Positions 1 to 11,098 of a DNA stretch of 64,000 bases are shown one piece after another (positions within the stretch are counted from its first letter, which is position 1; every line of letters starts with the position of its first letter). Under the pieces are notes generated by a model, which was not told the origin of the DNA, did not search any database, and saw only the letters and a list, made by a program, of their open reading frames with translations. The DNA is taken from NCBI GenBank assembly GCA_963693315.1, contig OY856187.1:40847242-40911241 (forward strand), given 5' to 3'. Origin of the DNA: Diogma glabrata (lineage: Eukaryota; Arthropoda; Insecta; Diptera; Cylindrotomidae). A program made the translations under genes and the position numbers.

Positions 1-954
1 TTTTCTTCGGTACTAAGGTTCCAATGCAAATTCTTGGTTCATCAATGTTTCAAAGAAGAGGAAAAGAAACGTCAATATCCAATTTTTGGAACATGTGAGG
101 GCAGTTCTGCTAATGGAAGCAGGTTTGTTTACTCATATATAAGCAAAGCTTATATGTATCGTATTGGTGCTAATGCATAGAAATATGTACATATTTTATA
201 TAATTGCAAACCATAAGAACATATTTGTTGTAAATTAGAAATATGTATTTGTTATAATATAATTTAACATAATTTTCATATAAATGTACATATTTGATTG
301 TCACATTATACATTAAGTATTCATTTTAATGATAATTCCGAAAAGTGAAAAAAAAATTGATCAAAGATAACTAAGCGAATAATGTTCTATTATTATAGAA
401 TATGATTGATTTAGTAAATTCGTCTTTATTACCATACCTACAGCATAAGGTTGATTTACAAATTTCGTCTTTATTAACATACAGCATAAAGGTTAAAATA
501 TAACTTCAAAAAGCGTGACGCGGTTTCCGACCAACACCCCATCAAAATGTTTACAACGAGCGTAAAGAAGTATAACTTCAAAAATACAAATGTCTTTTGT
601 CTTTTGAAGTTTAAAATAACTATTTGTTGTTTGTACGTTGCTATGAACACAAATTCTTCTACAAATTGTAGCATATGATAAAAACAGTGTATGACTTTTA
701 AAATAATTTTCTAGTTTTGGAAAGTTATATGAACATTCAATAACGAAAATGTTTTTTAACATTTTAAGCAACTGTTAAATTTTTTTAAAATTAAATAAGA
801 AATATTTACAATAGACAAAACTAGATTACAAATAAATTTATTTGTCTTTCTAAGTCTCTTATGAGCGGGTATTATGAATTTATAACGCCCTCTCACAACG
901 CCCTGTTTTTATGGAGGAGTTTGTATATCGCGTATCCAAGACTTTATATTAAAG
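1..954. other. AT-rich intergenic DNA, no gene seen
   Basis: No reading frame here has coding character. Two short minus-strand frames overlap each other and look accidental. A short imperfect direct duplication lies at about 424-500, where the phrase 'cgtctttatta' recurs with 'acagcata'. Nothing else is recognised. Confidence 0.6.
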
Positions 955-964
955 TAAAGCATAA

Positions 965-2095
965 AATAATTTTTATTAGCCCTACATATTAAAAGGTTGG
1001 CCTACATAATAAAAGGTATTACTGTAACTTGCGGTCGTAAGTTAATGCGGTCATAGTTACGTCCAAAAAAGTAAAAACATTTAAATTTGTGCAAATTATA
1101 AAAAATAATTTTTTTTATCAGAGCAACCTTTCAATTCAAAATTTTATAACCCAATCAAAATATTTTATAGTTTTTGTTGTCATAGTTATACATTTTGTTT
1201 GAAAAAAAAAAAACAAACAGTTTAGTCAAGGTTAGTTGTTTAACATATTTTTATTTTAAAATGCATGCAAATTTTTAATTTTGATTTAGATTAAACAACT
1301 ATTTTTTGATATTTTGCTTGCGGCGAATAAAAAATAGTGTAAGCTATTTTGGATTTAATGTGGGTGCAATTCTCGGCAGGCGCTTCGATGTACAAACTCC
1401 ACATACGTTTAAAATCCTTAGCTTTACGTTCTTGCATCATAATCTACTTTTTTATACTTCCTATGAATAATGAACTATTTTACGCTTATTGCGTAAAACA
1501 TAAATCTTCGACCTCTATTACTTTACGACCTCTCGTTATTACTTTACGCCCTCTTATTATTACTTTTAAGCCCTCTTAATTCTTATTACTTTACGACCTC
1601 TTTTCGTTACTTTACGTCCTCTTGTAGGAAGTTCCAAAAAATTTGTATGCACCACAGGTGTAACGTTAATTTCAACATTATAGCGAGTTGTTGCCAAATT
1701 CTCTCTCGGGCTGAAATGTATAGCTTTACACCCTTGGTAAATAACTATTTTAATTTTTGAAAAAAATTTAATTTTTAAACAAAAGGTTTTTTATTCGCCA
1801 ACATATTAAAGTGTTACTTTATTACTGCGGTCGTAAAGTGTCACTTTTTATCTGCGTATTTTGTTATCATAGTTACGTCCAAAAAAAGTAAAAGAAATTT
1901 AAATTATATATTAAAATAAAAATCTTTGTTAAAGCAACCTTTCGAATCAAAATTTCATTATTCAATCAAAATATTTGTTAATTTTTGTTGTCATAGCTAT
2001 AAACGGTTTGGCTGGTTCCTCGATTTGCAAACTCCACATCCGTCCAAAACTTTAACTCCACATCCGTCCAAAAAACAATTTTGATAGCCATACCA
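965..2095 (+). repeat. Dispersed repeat family A, copy 1 (diverged, partly tandem)
   Basis: This stretch carries the phrases that recur at 15.7-16.4, 19.1-19.4, 28.1-28.3, 39.7-40.9 and 44.5-45.7 kb. They are 'tattactgtaa..tgcggtcgtaa', 'catagttacgtccaaaaaa', 'gcaacctttcaattcaaaa' and 'tgcttgcggcgaataaaaaa'. They are followed by a GC-richer core with 'ctccacatacgt' and 'gctttacgttcttgcatcat'. A second, partial unit starts near 1795. The core at about 1340-1440 can fold back on itself, as in the other copies. The short plus-strand frame at 1349-1579 is only the core read as protein. Family identity is unknown, and no coding capacity was seen in any copy. Confidence 0.75.
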
Positions 2096-2533
2096 TTACT
2101 CTTATGATGGCCGTCGGGAAAACATCAAATTGTGTGTTTTTGATATAAAGCATCCTTTAGGAATCCTACATAAATTTTGATTTTAACAAAAAATAACAAT
2201 GATGTTTTAAAATATTTGATTAAAATCCAGCAAAAAAAATTTATTGTTATAGTTCAAGTTTATCCAAATTTATTAATTGCTGAAATGCGTTGAAACACAA
2301 GTAATTGAAAAAATGGTTTGACACATTAAAACTAAACAAGTTTTATTTTTTAAAAGAAAGTTGTTTTAAAATTTTGAGTTATTATTAATAACCAGAAATA
2401 TATTTTCAAAATATTGTATTTAAAAAAAAATAGCCGAATTGTTTGGTGCTTAAAAACATTTGCGAAAAAACGTCATTGTTCGTTGCATAGAAGGGCGGTT
2501 ATAAGGATTCACAACTTTTTACATTTGTTTTAT

Positions 2534-3773
2534 TTAATTTTGAAACCCGTCTGTTAACTGCATTAGAAGAACTATAAATGAAACAGCTGTTCCAATAACC
2601 TGCAAAAGAAAATACGAATAAAATTAGTTCCTTAGATAACCTAAACCAAACAAGATTATTTACAGTTGTTAACTGCAAATAGTTCATTCTAAATCTTTTA
2701 AATAGCGTGAAATCTAAACATTGTAGTTTCATTTGAGTTTGAAGTAAGTTTATCTACAAAAATATTTATTTTGATTTATTTTATATTGAAAATTAAATAC
2801 TTTTAATGATTCTTACACTACGTCCCAAATCATAATCCAGATTATGTTCAAATATTTCGTGCAATGAAAACTCAATTTCATTTTTTTCGTTGTACAATTT
2901 TTCTATTATCCAAAACAAAAGATAAATATCGGCAGAATGAAAACACAAATTTATTATTCTCTGGCCAAAAAATAATAACTTGAAATGAAGAATATGATAT
3001 AGGAAATAATAGATTTCGATTACTAGTAACACGAACAAAAAGCCCATGTACACAAATAAAATGTTTGAATAGACGGTAACTACTAATTGAATCAATTTAA
3101 ATATTTTATTATAGTGTCGAGTTATTTGATTAAGCTTTAGATATAGCTTACACAGATTTTGTGAACTGTAGTTAATCAAGGATACACATTTTCTCAAAAC
3201 TATTTTTAAATAACTTAAGTAAATAATTAAAAGTATAACAATCACATATAAATCAAATGCAACAACAATATTCCAAAATTTACAAACTGATAATGAAACT
3301 AATAAATTGTTGTTTCTATTACCGCTAACAAAGTGATGTTGAATATAAAATATTAAAACTAATAACGGGTACACAACAAATCTCAATACAACAAATCGTT
3401 TAAAGTAAACTATTTTATGGGGATTATTGTCAAATATATATGTTTTGGAACAAATTAATTTGAAAATTTTTTTTTGCAACAAATAAAAATCATTATAATA
3501 TAAATATTTGAATAAAAAAGTAACAATTAATAAAATAATTGAAGTCCCATTAAGAATCGCTCCAACAAGGAAAAATACAAGATTGTTGTTTTTTTTTCTT
3601 TCAAAATTCAACAAATTATAGACGTTTAGTAAAACAATACAAATAAACAGTCCAATTCCGTAGCGATAAAGAAATGCGGTTTTATTTACAGATTTTAACT
3701 TGTAATCATAACTAAATAAAGTTATCCCAAAAATTTGAGAAATTCTTAAAGAAAATTTATAGAAATGTTTCAT
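2534..3773 (-). CDS. Gustatory receptor (insect chemoreceptor, 7tm_7 family), three exons
   Basis: This is a probable complete insect gustatory receptor of about 370 residues, a normal length for the family, which forms ligand-gated channels in taste neuron membranes. The exons are 3773-2817 (319 codons), 2753-2664 (30 codons) and 2599-2534 (21 codons plus stop). The introns are 63 and 64 bp, phase 0, with GTAAGA and GTAAAT donors and TTTTTGTAG and TTTTGCAG acceptors. The N-terminus (ISQIFGITLFSYD) and about seven hydrophobic segments fit a Gr. The last exon encodes VIGTAVSFIVLLMQL, matching the family C-terminal TYhhhhhQF signature in relaxed form. The 30-codon exon (LLQTQMKLQCLDFTLFKRF) matches the usual pre-TM7 segment. 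The ATG at 3773 is chosen because a short N-terminus runs straight into the first conserved motif. Subfamily and ligand cannot be told. Reading through the first donor gives a 326-codon frame that would lack the last membrane segment. Confidence 0.88.
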
Positions 3774-4050
3774 CCTAGTGCCGAACTAACAAAATTTTAG
3801 CTTTTAATGCAATGTAACGATTAACATTTTTTTGAACACTCATTGTCACTAAAAACATTTTCAATCGAATCATTACTTAATTCTAGCATAGATAGAAATT
3901 AGATTAGCATAGGGATTTTGTTTGAAGTAATAATTGTTTACCTATAATGTGAAGAAAGGAGGGTGTCAGAAATAATTAGTCAAAAGTCTGTTGATAAATA
4001 ATTAAAAATGCTTTGTAATTATATTAATGGAAAAATTGAACGCAAATAGT
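3774..4050. other. Upstream region of the first gustatory receptor gene
   Basis: This short AT-rich stretch should hold the promoter of the minus-strand receptor gene. No clear TATA box or initiator could be assigned from sequence alone. Confidence 0.4.
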
Positions 4051-4059
4051 ATATTTTAC

Positions 4060-4145
4060 ACTGCTATTGTAAGTGGTATCTCACATTAATTCATGTGTGC
4101 AGAGACTGCAGTACGCGGGTTTGTCACACGGCACACCCTCATATA
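4060..4145 (+). repeat. Dispersed repeat D (MITE-like terminus), copy 1
   Basis: It contains 'cactgctattgtaagtggtatctcacattaa', shown here as separate recurring phrases, then 'gcagagactgcagtacgcgg' and 'ttgtcacac'. The same order of phrases, or its complement, occurs at 8762-8840, 14736-14800 and 41618-41712. This suggests a small dispersed element. No full-length copy with clear target duplication was resolved. Confidence 0.55.
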
Positions 4146-4189
4146 AAAAATTTAAACAAAATTGACAAATTAACAAAAACTGAGTATGC

Positions 4190-4715
4190 GTTCATGTTTT
4201 TATGTTTGTCAAAAAAATTGGGCAGCGATTTTTTTGAAAATCATTCTTTTAACACATTTAACGATTTTTTTTAACACACTTATAATTCAATAATCATGCT
4301 CCTGGTCTCACATACAGATGCCGACCATTATGATTTCTCAATATTCAATGCACACATTATCTTCTATAATATACTCCTATCATATAAAAAATATGAATAT
4401 TTGCTTTTATTAAAACACCTAATGTTTCTTTTGACACACTTCCGGTACAGTTATCGAATTCATCGTCCTTTTGGCTTAAATTATTGACAAAAACTATTTT
4501 GGGAAACAATTTTTGAAATCGCTCTAGCGGTTTTCTAGTTTTAGTCAGTTGTATGTAACGAGCGTCAGATATCCGGACATTTCTTTTGTTCTTTTAGAAT
4601 CTTTATGACCTAAAACGTCAAAAATCCCAAAAAAGTAGGAGTAAAATTTTTAAATTTAGCGCGACGGAAGTTCTTTTTAGACGGAAGTAATTCGTGTTGT
4701 TTTTTTCACTGACCG
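4190..4715 (+). repeat. Diverged foldback-element arm
   Basis: The order of phrases matches the right arm of the foldback element at 16438-19065. It has 'ttgacacacttccggtacag', 'catcgtccttttggct', 'ttttgaaatcgctctagcgg' and 'ttttctagtt', then 'gacctaaaacgtcaaaaat', and ends near 'gacggaagtaatt', which corresponds to 'gaccgaagtaatt' there. It is an old, single-armed relative. The 63-codon frame at 4296-4487 is a by-product of this arm. Confidence 0.7.
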
Positions 4716-5850
4716 TTTTCGGAACAGAATGAAATTTTTTAGAATTATACCAGCGCGTGAATTAAAAAGAATATTCTAGCGATATATGTTAATTATAACT
4801 TTTGGGATTGTTGACCAATTTTGTGTGCTTTTATTTTTAAGCTCTTAAGATATTCATTTTATAATATAATTTAGAAAAAGTTCAAACGGCGGAATTTCCG
4901 CTAGAAACAGATTTTTATACAAGTAGAATCGGATTTATCAGTTAAGTTTATATAAAAATTCTAGCTACAAACCGAATTATCAAATCAAATCGACCAAAGA
5001 GCATGACGTTAACTACGGAAAATCATATAAATGTTAGTTCAATAATAAAAAAATAATACAAGTATGTCAAAATATTTAATATTAACAAACGGGCGTTATA
5101 AATCTTTAAGGTATTTGACTGTTATTTTATAGCCTCTTAGCTACTTAATTGCGATTATATTTTTGCGATTATATTTTGGTAATTCTCACCGAAACTTGTT
5201 CTGTTCTTAATTACACACTTATATCAACAGTACCCATATTGAAAGATTTAAAGTCATTCTAAAATACTTAATAATTAATCATTAATTATTAAGTATTAAT
5301 CATTTTATCGAAGGTTTGCAGGGTCGCAGAGAGTGAAAGAAAATTTGAATAAAAGCCATTTATAAAATGTAAACAAACAAGATAAATATTTACATCATTG
5401 CTAATTTCATTTTTAAAAATTAGAATAAAAACAATTGATTAAATATGATCAAAAATAATAAACATTTTCATTCTTCCTTACATTCATTTTAAAAAATTAG
5501 AATAATGTGGAATTTTTTGCACCCAAATCCATAAAAACAATTGATGTTCAAAAAACAAGTCAGACAAGTGCGAATAAAATTCGCTCGTCAAGGGTTCCAT
5601 GAATGTAAAAGAACACAATATCAAAAACTATTGACAAAAAGTTGTGTTGTAATGTCCTTATATTTCCAGACCATAGACGCATAACAAAATAATTAATGTT
5701 TGATCGTAAATGTCAATAGTAAATTACAATCAAATCCACATTGATCAAAAATAACTCAAAAAATGTTACATTAGGTTAAACTCATCCATAGATGTTTATG
5801 GTAACTCAAGAAATATTCGCCAGCTTGTAAATGGTTTAAATTTGAATATT
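4716..5850. other. Intergenic DNA with one perfect 35-bp palindrome
   Basis: No gene is seen. Positions 5263-5297 form a perfect palindrome: two 17-nt arms (AATACTTAATAATTAAT and its complement) around a single central C at 5280. It is pure AT apart from one C in the left arm, one G in the right arm and the central C. The rest is unremarkable. Confidence 0.6.
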
Positions 5851-7020
5851 TTTTCGGTCAATCAAGTGTTGAAATTTAGGGGGGGGGGAGGGGTGGAGAG
5901 GCCACATACTAAAAAATATTTTTTTTCAATAACACAAAACTGTGCACCGCCAAGTTCTAAAAAATTGTAATGTTTCTTAAATTAAGTGCTCCTTCATATG
6001 ACCATTCGCTTGGGTCAAAAGTGGTTTTTTACTCTCCCCACACCCATCCCCTAAACACACAGAAATAAAGTTATTTGAGACTTTGCTATGATTTTCATTC
6101 AAAATTTACAAATTTTTCTGTCCCTGCGAATTTTTTCAAATTTTTCTGTCAATCATCGTCGAAACGTAGGGAGCGAAACGATCTGAATTTTTCACTTTTT
6201 TGATAATAACTCAAAAACTTTACATCACAAAATTCTAAAAAAATTGCAATGATTTATATATTAGGTGCTCTTTTAAATGACATCTCACTCGCTTGGGTCC
6301 AAAAAGATTTTCTTTTACCCTCTTTACCCCGGTCCCCTAAACACACAGAAATATAATTATTTGAGACCTCACTATAATTTTCATACAAAATTTACCGAAT
6401 TTCCTAACTCTGTGAATTTTTTCAAATTTTTCTGTCACTCAGTGTCGAATCGTAGGGGGGGTAGGGGGGGGTACGGTCTGAATTTTGCACTTTTTTAGAA
6501 ATAACTCAAAAACTGTGCACCGCAAAATTCTAAAAAAAATTGCAAAAAATTCTAAATTAGCTGTTCTTTCAAATGACAGCCCACTCGCTTGAGTCAAAAA
6601 ACATTTTTTTACCCTCTTTACACCGGTCCGCTAAACACACAGAAATATAATTATTTGAGACCTCGCTTTAATTTTCATACAAAATTTACCAAATTTCCTA
6701 AATCTGTGAATTTTTACAAATTTTTCTGTCAATCAGTGTCGAAACGTAGGGGGGGTGGGGGGGTAACGGTCTGAAAGTTGCACTTTTTTGAAAATAACTC
6801 AAAAACTGTGCATCGCAAAATTCTAAAAAAAATTGATATGTTTTCTAAATAAAGTGTTCTTTCAAATGACACCCTACTTGACCCTATTTTAAATAGTGAT
6901 TTTACCCCTCCTCATATCCACCCCCTTAATAAATCTAAGTATGAGAATATGGCACTTTTTTATATTTTTTAGTAAAACGTACTAATTTTTCTATCATTCC
7001 AAATACATTTGAAAATTTTC
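5850..7020 (+). repeat. Tandem repeat of about 290 bp, four diverged units
   Basis: The landmark 'tctgtcaatcagtgtcgaaacg' (given loosely, it varies between units) recurs at about 5854, 6145, 6431 and 6725, so the period is 286-294 bp. Each unit holds a run of G, the phrase 'aataactcaaaaactgtgca', 'ccctaaacacacagaaata' and 'ttatttgagac'. The short frames at 6277-6498 and 6589-6774 give near-identical peptides because they are the same frame in neighbouring units, so they are not genes. This is satellite-like DNA. Confidence 0.85.
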
Positions 7021-8092
7021 GATCAGTTAGGTTCGGAGCTAATCGAGGTAAGAAAACACGAAAAAAACGTCATTATTCCAAATTATACAATAAATGGTGA
7101 GGTGTAAAATTCCAAAATAAATTTTTAAGGAATACTGAAATAAAGCCCTTTCATATGATACCCTACTTGAATCTATAAAAAATATATTTTCTCAAAGGTC
7201 TCACATCGTGCCCCTGTAAACCAAACGAAAACCACTTTAGTTTTATTCGTATCCGTCATTTCATGTGAACAGATTAATTTTATACGCACCTCAAATTTCA
7301 AGTCCATAGCATTTATAGTTTACTATGATAATCGATATAATGTGAAAAACTCGTTTTACTCTCACCAATAGTGTTCCGTATAAAAAACGGAACCCTAATA
7401 CGTTCTATCCACTCAAAAGAAATCATTTTTTTTTGATTTACATCAATTTTAAAAAAATGTGTATTTTTCATAAATTTTTTTGACACTACTAATATCAACA
7501 AAGAAAATTTAAAACATAACGTTTTGTTAACGACAATTTTTATATATATATGAATTTTTTAATTTTGAAGAACCAATTCTTGTGTTTTATGTACGATATA
7601 CGATAGCGTAACTAACATTGAATAAAATAACTTTTAATAAATAAAACAAATCTATAAAATGGATTTATTAGAATTACAATATTATATCTCATAGGTTGAT
7701 GAAAAAAGATGCATCATAGAAAAAAAAACAAATCCGCTTTTCTCTAAAATTAAGCAATTTAAATTTAAAACAACTATGAATGAATAAAACAAAATTAAAT
7801 AATTTACAAATTAATTCAATCCATAATATAATAGCCGTGAGTCTATCCTTCTATACGAGCGTAACGTTTAATCTTTATCTATCCTTTAGTCTATCATATT
7901 ACTAACGTTCAAATTGCAAATTGAAATAGGTTGAAAGTTCGAATCTGATTGTTGCACATTTTTTTTAATTTTTTTTTAAAATAACATTAAAATTATTGTT
8001 TTTTACACACTTTTATTTTATTAATACATACATTTCGTTTTACAATAATGCAATTTGATCGATAATGCAGTTTTGTTCTTCATCTTAAGGTC
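7021..8092. other. AT-rich intergenic DNA, no gene seen
   Basis: No frame with coding character was found. At 7926-7945 'gttgaaagttcgaatctga' resembles a pol III B box and is followed by a T run. I could not fold a convincing tRNA around it. Confidence 0.5.
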
Positions 8093-8110
8093 ACCAGAAA
8101 CAACCTTTTT

Positions 8111-8275
8111 ACACGTTTATATAGCGATTCGCTTGATTCAAGACAGACGCCCCCTTCCAAACCACCCCTAACATGGAGAACAGACGCTTGTTACACGTTT
8201 ATATAGCAAACCGCTTGATCCAAGACAGACACCCGCTCCTAGCCGCCCCTGACATAGAGAACAGACGCTTGAGTT
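8111..8275 (+). repeat. Two tandem copies of an 82-bp unit
   Basis: The phrase 'acacgtttatatagc' starts at 8111 and again at 8193. Each copy continues through 'cgcttgat(t/c)caagacagac' and 'acat(g/a)gagaacagacgcttg'. The unit is GC-richer than its surroundings. The 72-codon frame at 8173-8391 runs through it and has no other support. Confidence 0.85.
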
Positions 8276-8630
8276 GCATTGGTTTTGTGGCGCCAATGAC
8301 TCGCCATGGTGCAGAATCATTGAGTATAAGCAGTATTTACTCTGCGCCTCTCAACTGCACCAACCTAATTCTGTTAGCGTTACCCAGGTAGCACGGCGTG
8401 GACGTAGAATTTCGGATTCTCGCTACCCACACACCCACATATAAAATCGTTGGAATTATCAAATATGTACTGCCTGATTTCAAGTAAATTAATATGGGGG
8501 AAACTCATAATTTGTAAGAATATGTATAGGTAGACGTGATTATCGGCTTCTTTACCAAATCAATTATACATATTGTGGTTTTATAATGTTTTTAGATTTT
8601 ATTATTTATGAAACTTATAACATAATTGAT

Positions 8631-8715
8631 TACCCGGTTAGTCGAGTTGAGTACCCGGTTATTCGAATAGCAAAGTTTTACAAAACTTACTCGGTTAACC
8701 GGTTTGCGATCCCTG
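8631..8715 (+). mobile_element. hAT-like transposon terminus
   Basis: The end read inward on the minus strand is CAGGGATCGCAAACCGGTTA, preceded on the plus strand by repeated 'tacccggttattcga' motifs. A CAGGGATsGsAAACCGG start is typical of many animal hAT elements. This is from family knowledge. No transposase or partner end was found nearby, so it is a fragment or a MITE. Confidence 0.5.
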
Positions 8716-8761
8716 GTTTTTATTGGTTTTTTAATTTTTTGTTAATTTTGATCTACGGGTG

Positions 8762-8884
8762 TGACAACCCTACGTACTCCAGTCCCTGCTATTGGCATTA
8801 AAGTTAATGTGAGATATCACATACCATGGCAAATAGCAGTAGTTAAGGAAGCCACCACCTCTAAGATATCTTAGAGGTGGTGGC
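8762..8884 (-). repeat. Dispersed repeat D, copy 2, with a perfect 34-bp palindrome
   Basis: The stretch holds the complement of repeat D phrases ('gtacgtactccagtccctgctattgg' in part, and 'gtgagatatcacataccatgg'). Immediately after, 8851-8884 is a perfect 34-bp palindrome with arms GCCACCACCTCTAAGAT. It could fold as a cruciform or RNA hairpin, or be the centre of a small foldback element. Confidence 0.6.
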
Positions 8885-11098
8885 TGATGAAATCTATTCA
8901 GGTAGCACAATCAATCTCATGGCCATGATAACGTGATTCCTCAAAATTAAAACAAAATCTGTAACAGACTAGAGTGTTGGAGCATATTGCTAATCTTGCT
9001 ACAATTATATAAAACGTTTAATTTTTAGGAACACTACCGAGCCTATAAGTGATGGGATGGAGTAAAAATTGATAATATATAGTCTCTAAACGGACCCGAA
9101 AAAAATTCAAGAATAAAATAAAAATGATACCTCTGTTTAACTGATGTTTTATGATCTTTTCAATCAAGCTCTGCAAACAATTTATATCGTAGTATTTTTT
9201 TTAAAAATACGATAAATGATAACATTTATGTTTAACTTAAAATAAATATATATTTACTGAGAGCAAATAAATACAATTTAAACTGCTTTTTAACAATCAG
9301 ATCTTTTAACCTAAGGGCAATACTATTTATCTGAAAAAGAATGATAAGATTTTATTGATTACTTTAACCTACATATTTTACTCCTAAAATGTTTTATTTG
9401 TTGTAAATAATACTCCAGGACTGATATCTGTGCTATGTTTTAATTTATCTACTAAAATATAAAATACAGTTTTAATGAGGGTTTAAGTGCTTTAATATTA
9501 AGGACATTGTGATAAATTTTGCACAAACATTGCATTACTTAACAAGAAAAAATAATAAGCTGAAAATAAGGAAAAATGCTTTAGCAAATAATTGGTTTGC
9601 AATTCTAATTCAATTAAAAATTATAGAATTGTTGTAAAATCTTTCACACATAAAATATGTGAAATCTACCTACCTTGGGGGCACTAAATTTATGGGTCAC
9701 ATTCGAAATTAATATATTAAAATTAAAAATTTTAAAAAACTGAGATCCTCTGAGATGGACGTCAATGAGATAGACAAATGTTTAGCCAGTAAATAAATAG
9801 GATTTTATGTTAAACTAATAAACCGAAATCTCCAGATCTTTCTTCAATTGTGTATATTTTTTCGGAGTTCGCTTTTGAGATAATCTATGCATCTTCTGTG
9901 ATTTTCAAGGGCATTTTTTCGCTGTTTTTTCTTAGAGTTAATTTTGTGTACTGAATCGATATAAAATACATCAAACTGAAGATCTTGCTGACCAATTATT
10001 TCAAAATTAATTTAGAGAAACAGATATATGAAATTTAAATAAATGTATATATATAAATAAGTATATATATAAATAAATGTAATACAAACAAAATTATTTA
10101 AATTGATCTTAATATTTAAATAAATAAAAGAAGTTGCAAAGAAGCATTTTATCGATTTTTACAGTAAATTATTGTTTTTTTACTACTTGCATGAGAAATT
10201 TCGATTGTTTACTCAAAAACCCAAGACAAGAGTTATTTTTCTAAGCTAGTTCATCTTTGATTTTTTTTAGTTTCTTCCTAAAATAATAATAAATTAAAAA
10301 ATAATAAGCGTTTTCATTTTATTCTAATAATAATAAATAAATAATGAATGAATGCAAAAACTTCTTTAGTCACGATTATAATGTTGTAAGCTTTACTCAA
10401 ATGGAAAAGGCAACTAGGTTAGTTTATTTGAAATTTTAATTTACATTAAACAGAATTCTATTGAAATTCAGCTTAGTTATGAGTTGTAGACTAAAAGAAT
10501 TCTAAATTTGGCTCGTCAAATTTGAATAGATTTTCAATTTCGTGTGAAAAATAAATAAAAGCTAAATTTTTTAATGCAAAGTGCAAAGTATATCTGATTT
10601 TTATATAGCTTTATGAAAATTCATTGAAAATAAAATTCTAACTAAGCAGCCCCGAATTAAAAATATCCAATACGCCCAAATGTTGATTTTAAATGATATG
10701 ATATACAATCTTTCACCAAATCAAAATTTTTAGTTATTCACCATTTGCTTATTAATTGTCTTTCATTTTGTGATTAATTAAGAGTTTTAGTGCATTTTTT
10801 ATAAGAAGTAGTAAAAAAATAGTATATAAACCTCGGTTAAGAAAATTTTCTCCTCAATGTAGATTGAGAGATATTCACCTCAATGAAGAAAATTCACTTT
10901 ATCACCTCGGTATATAATATACTATTAACTGCTTTCACTTTCTGCTTTTCAAACCAATCACTTTTGGTAAAAATATAAATTTTTATACGTTTCCCATCAT
11001 ATACATATTAATTAAAAAATTTAAAAGTTTTATTGTAATTGGAAAATGGCTTGCTAAGAGCGGTGAGTAAAATATTTGAAATAAATAATTTGTTTACA
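8885..11098. other. AT-rich intergenic DNA, no gene seen
   Basis: More than 2 kb have no frame longer than about 60 codons and no recognisable repeat from elsewhere in the window. It lies downstream of the second receptor gene. Confidence 0.6.

Noticed and set aside
474..771. Two overlapping minus-strand frames of 66 and 92 codons
   Set aside because: They overlap in different frames, are rich in residues expected from AT-rich DNA and show no motif or conserved start.
6277..6774. Two similar plus-strand peptides (FFYPLY.GPLNTQKYNYLRP)
   Set aside because: They are the same frame read in neighbouring units of a tandem repeat, so their similarity is not evidence of a gene family.
7926..7945. 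Possible tRNA gene (gttgaaagttcgaatctga)
   Set aside because: Only a B-box-like phrase is present. No matching A box or acceptor stem could be found upstream.
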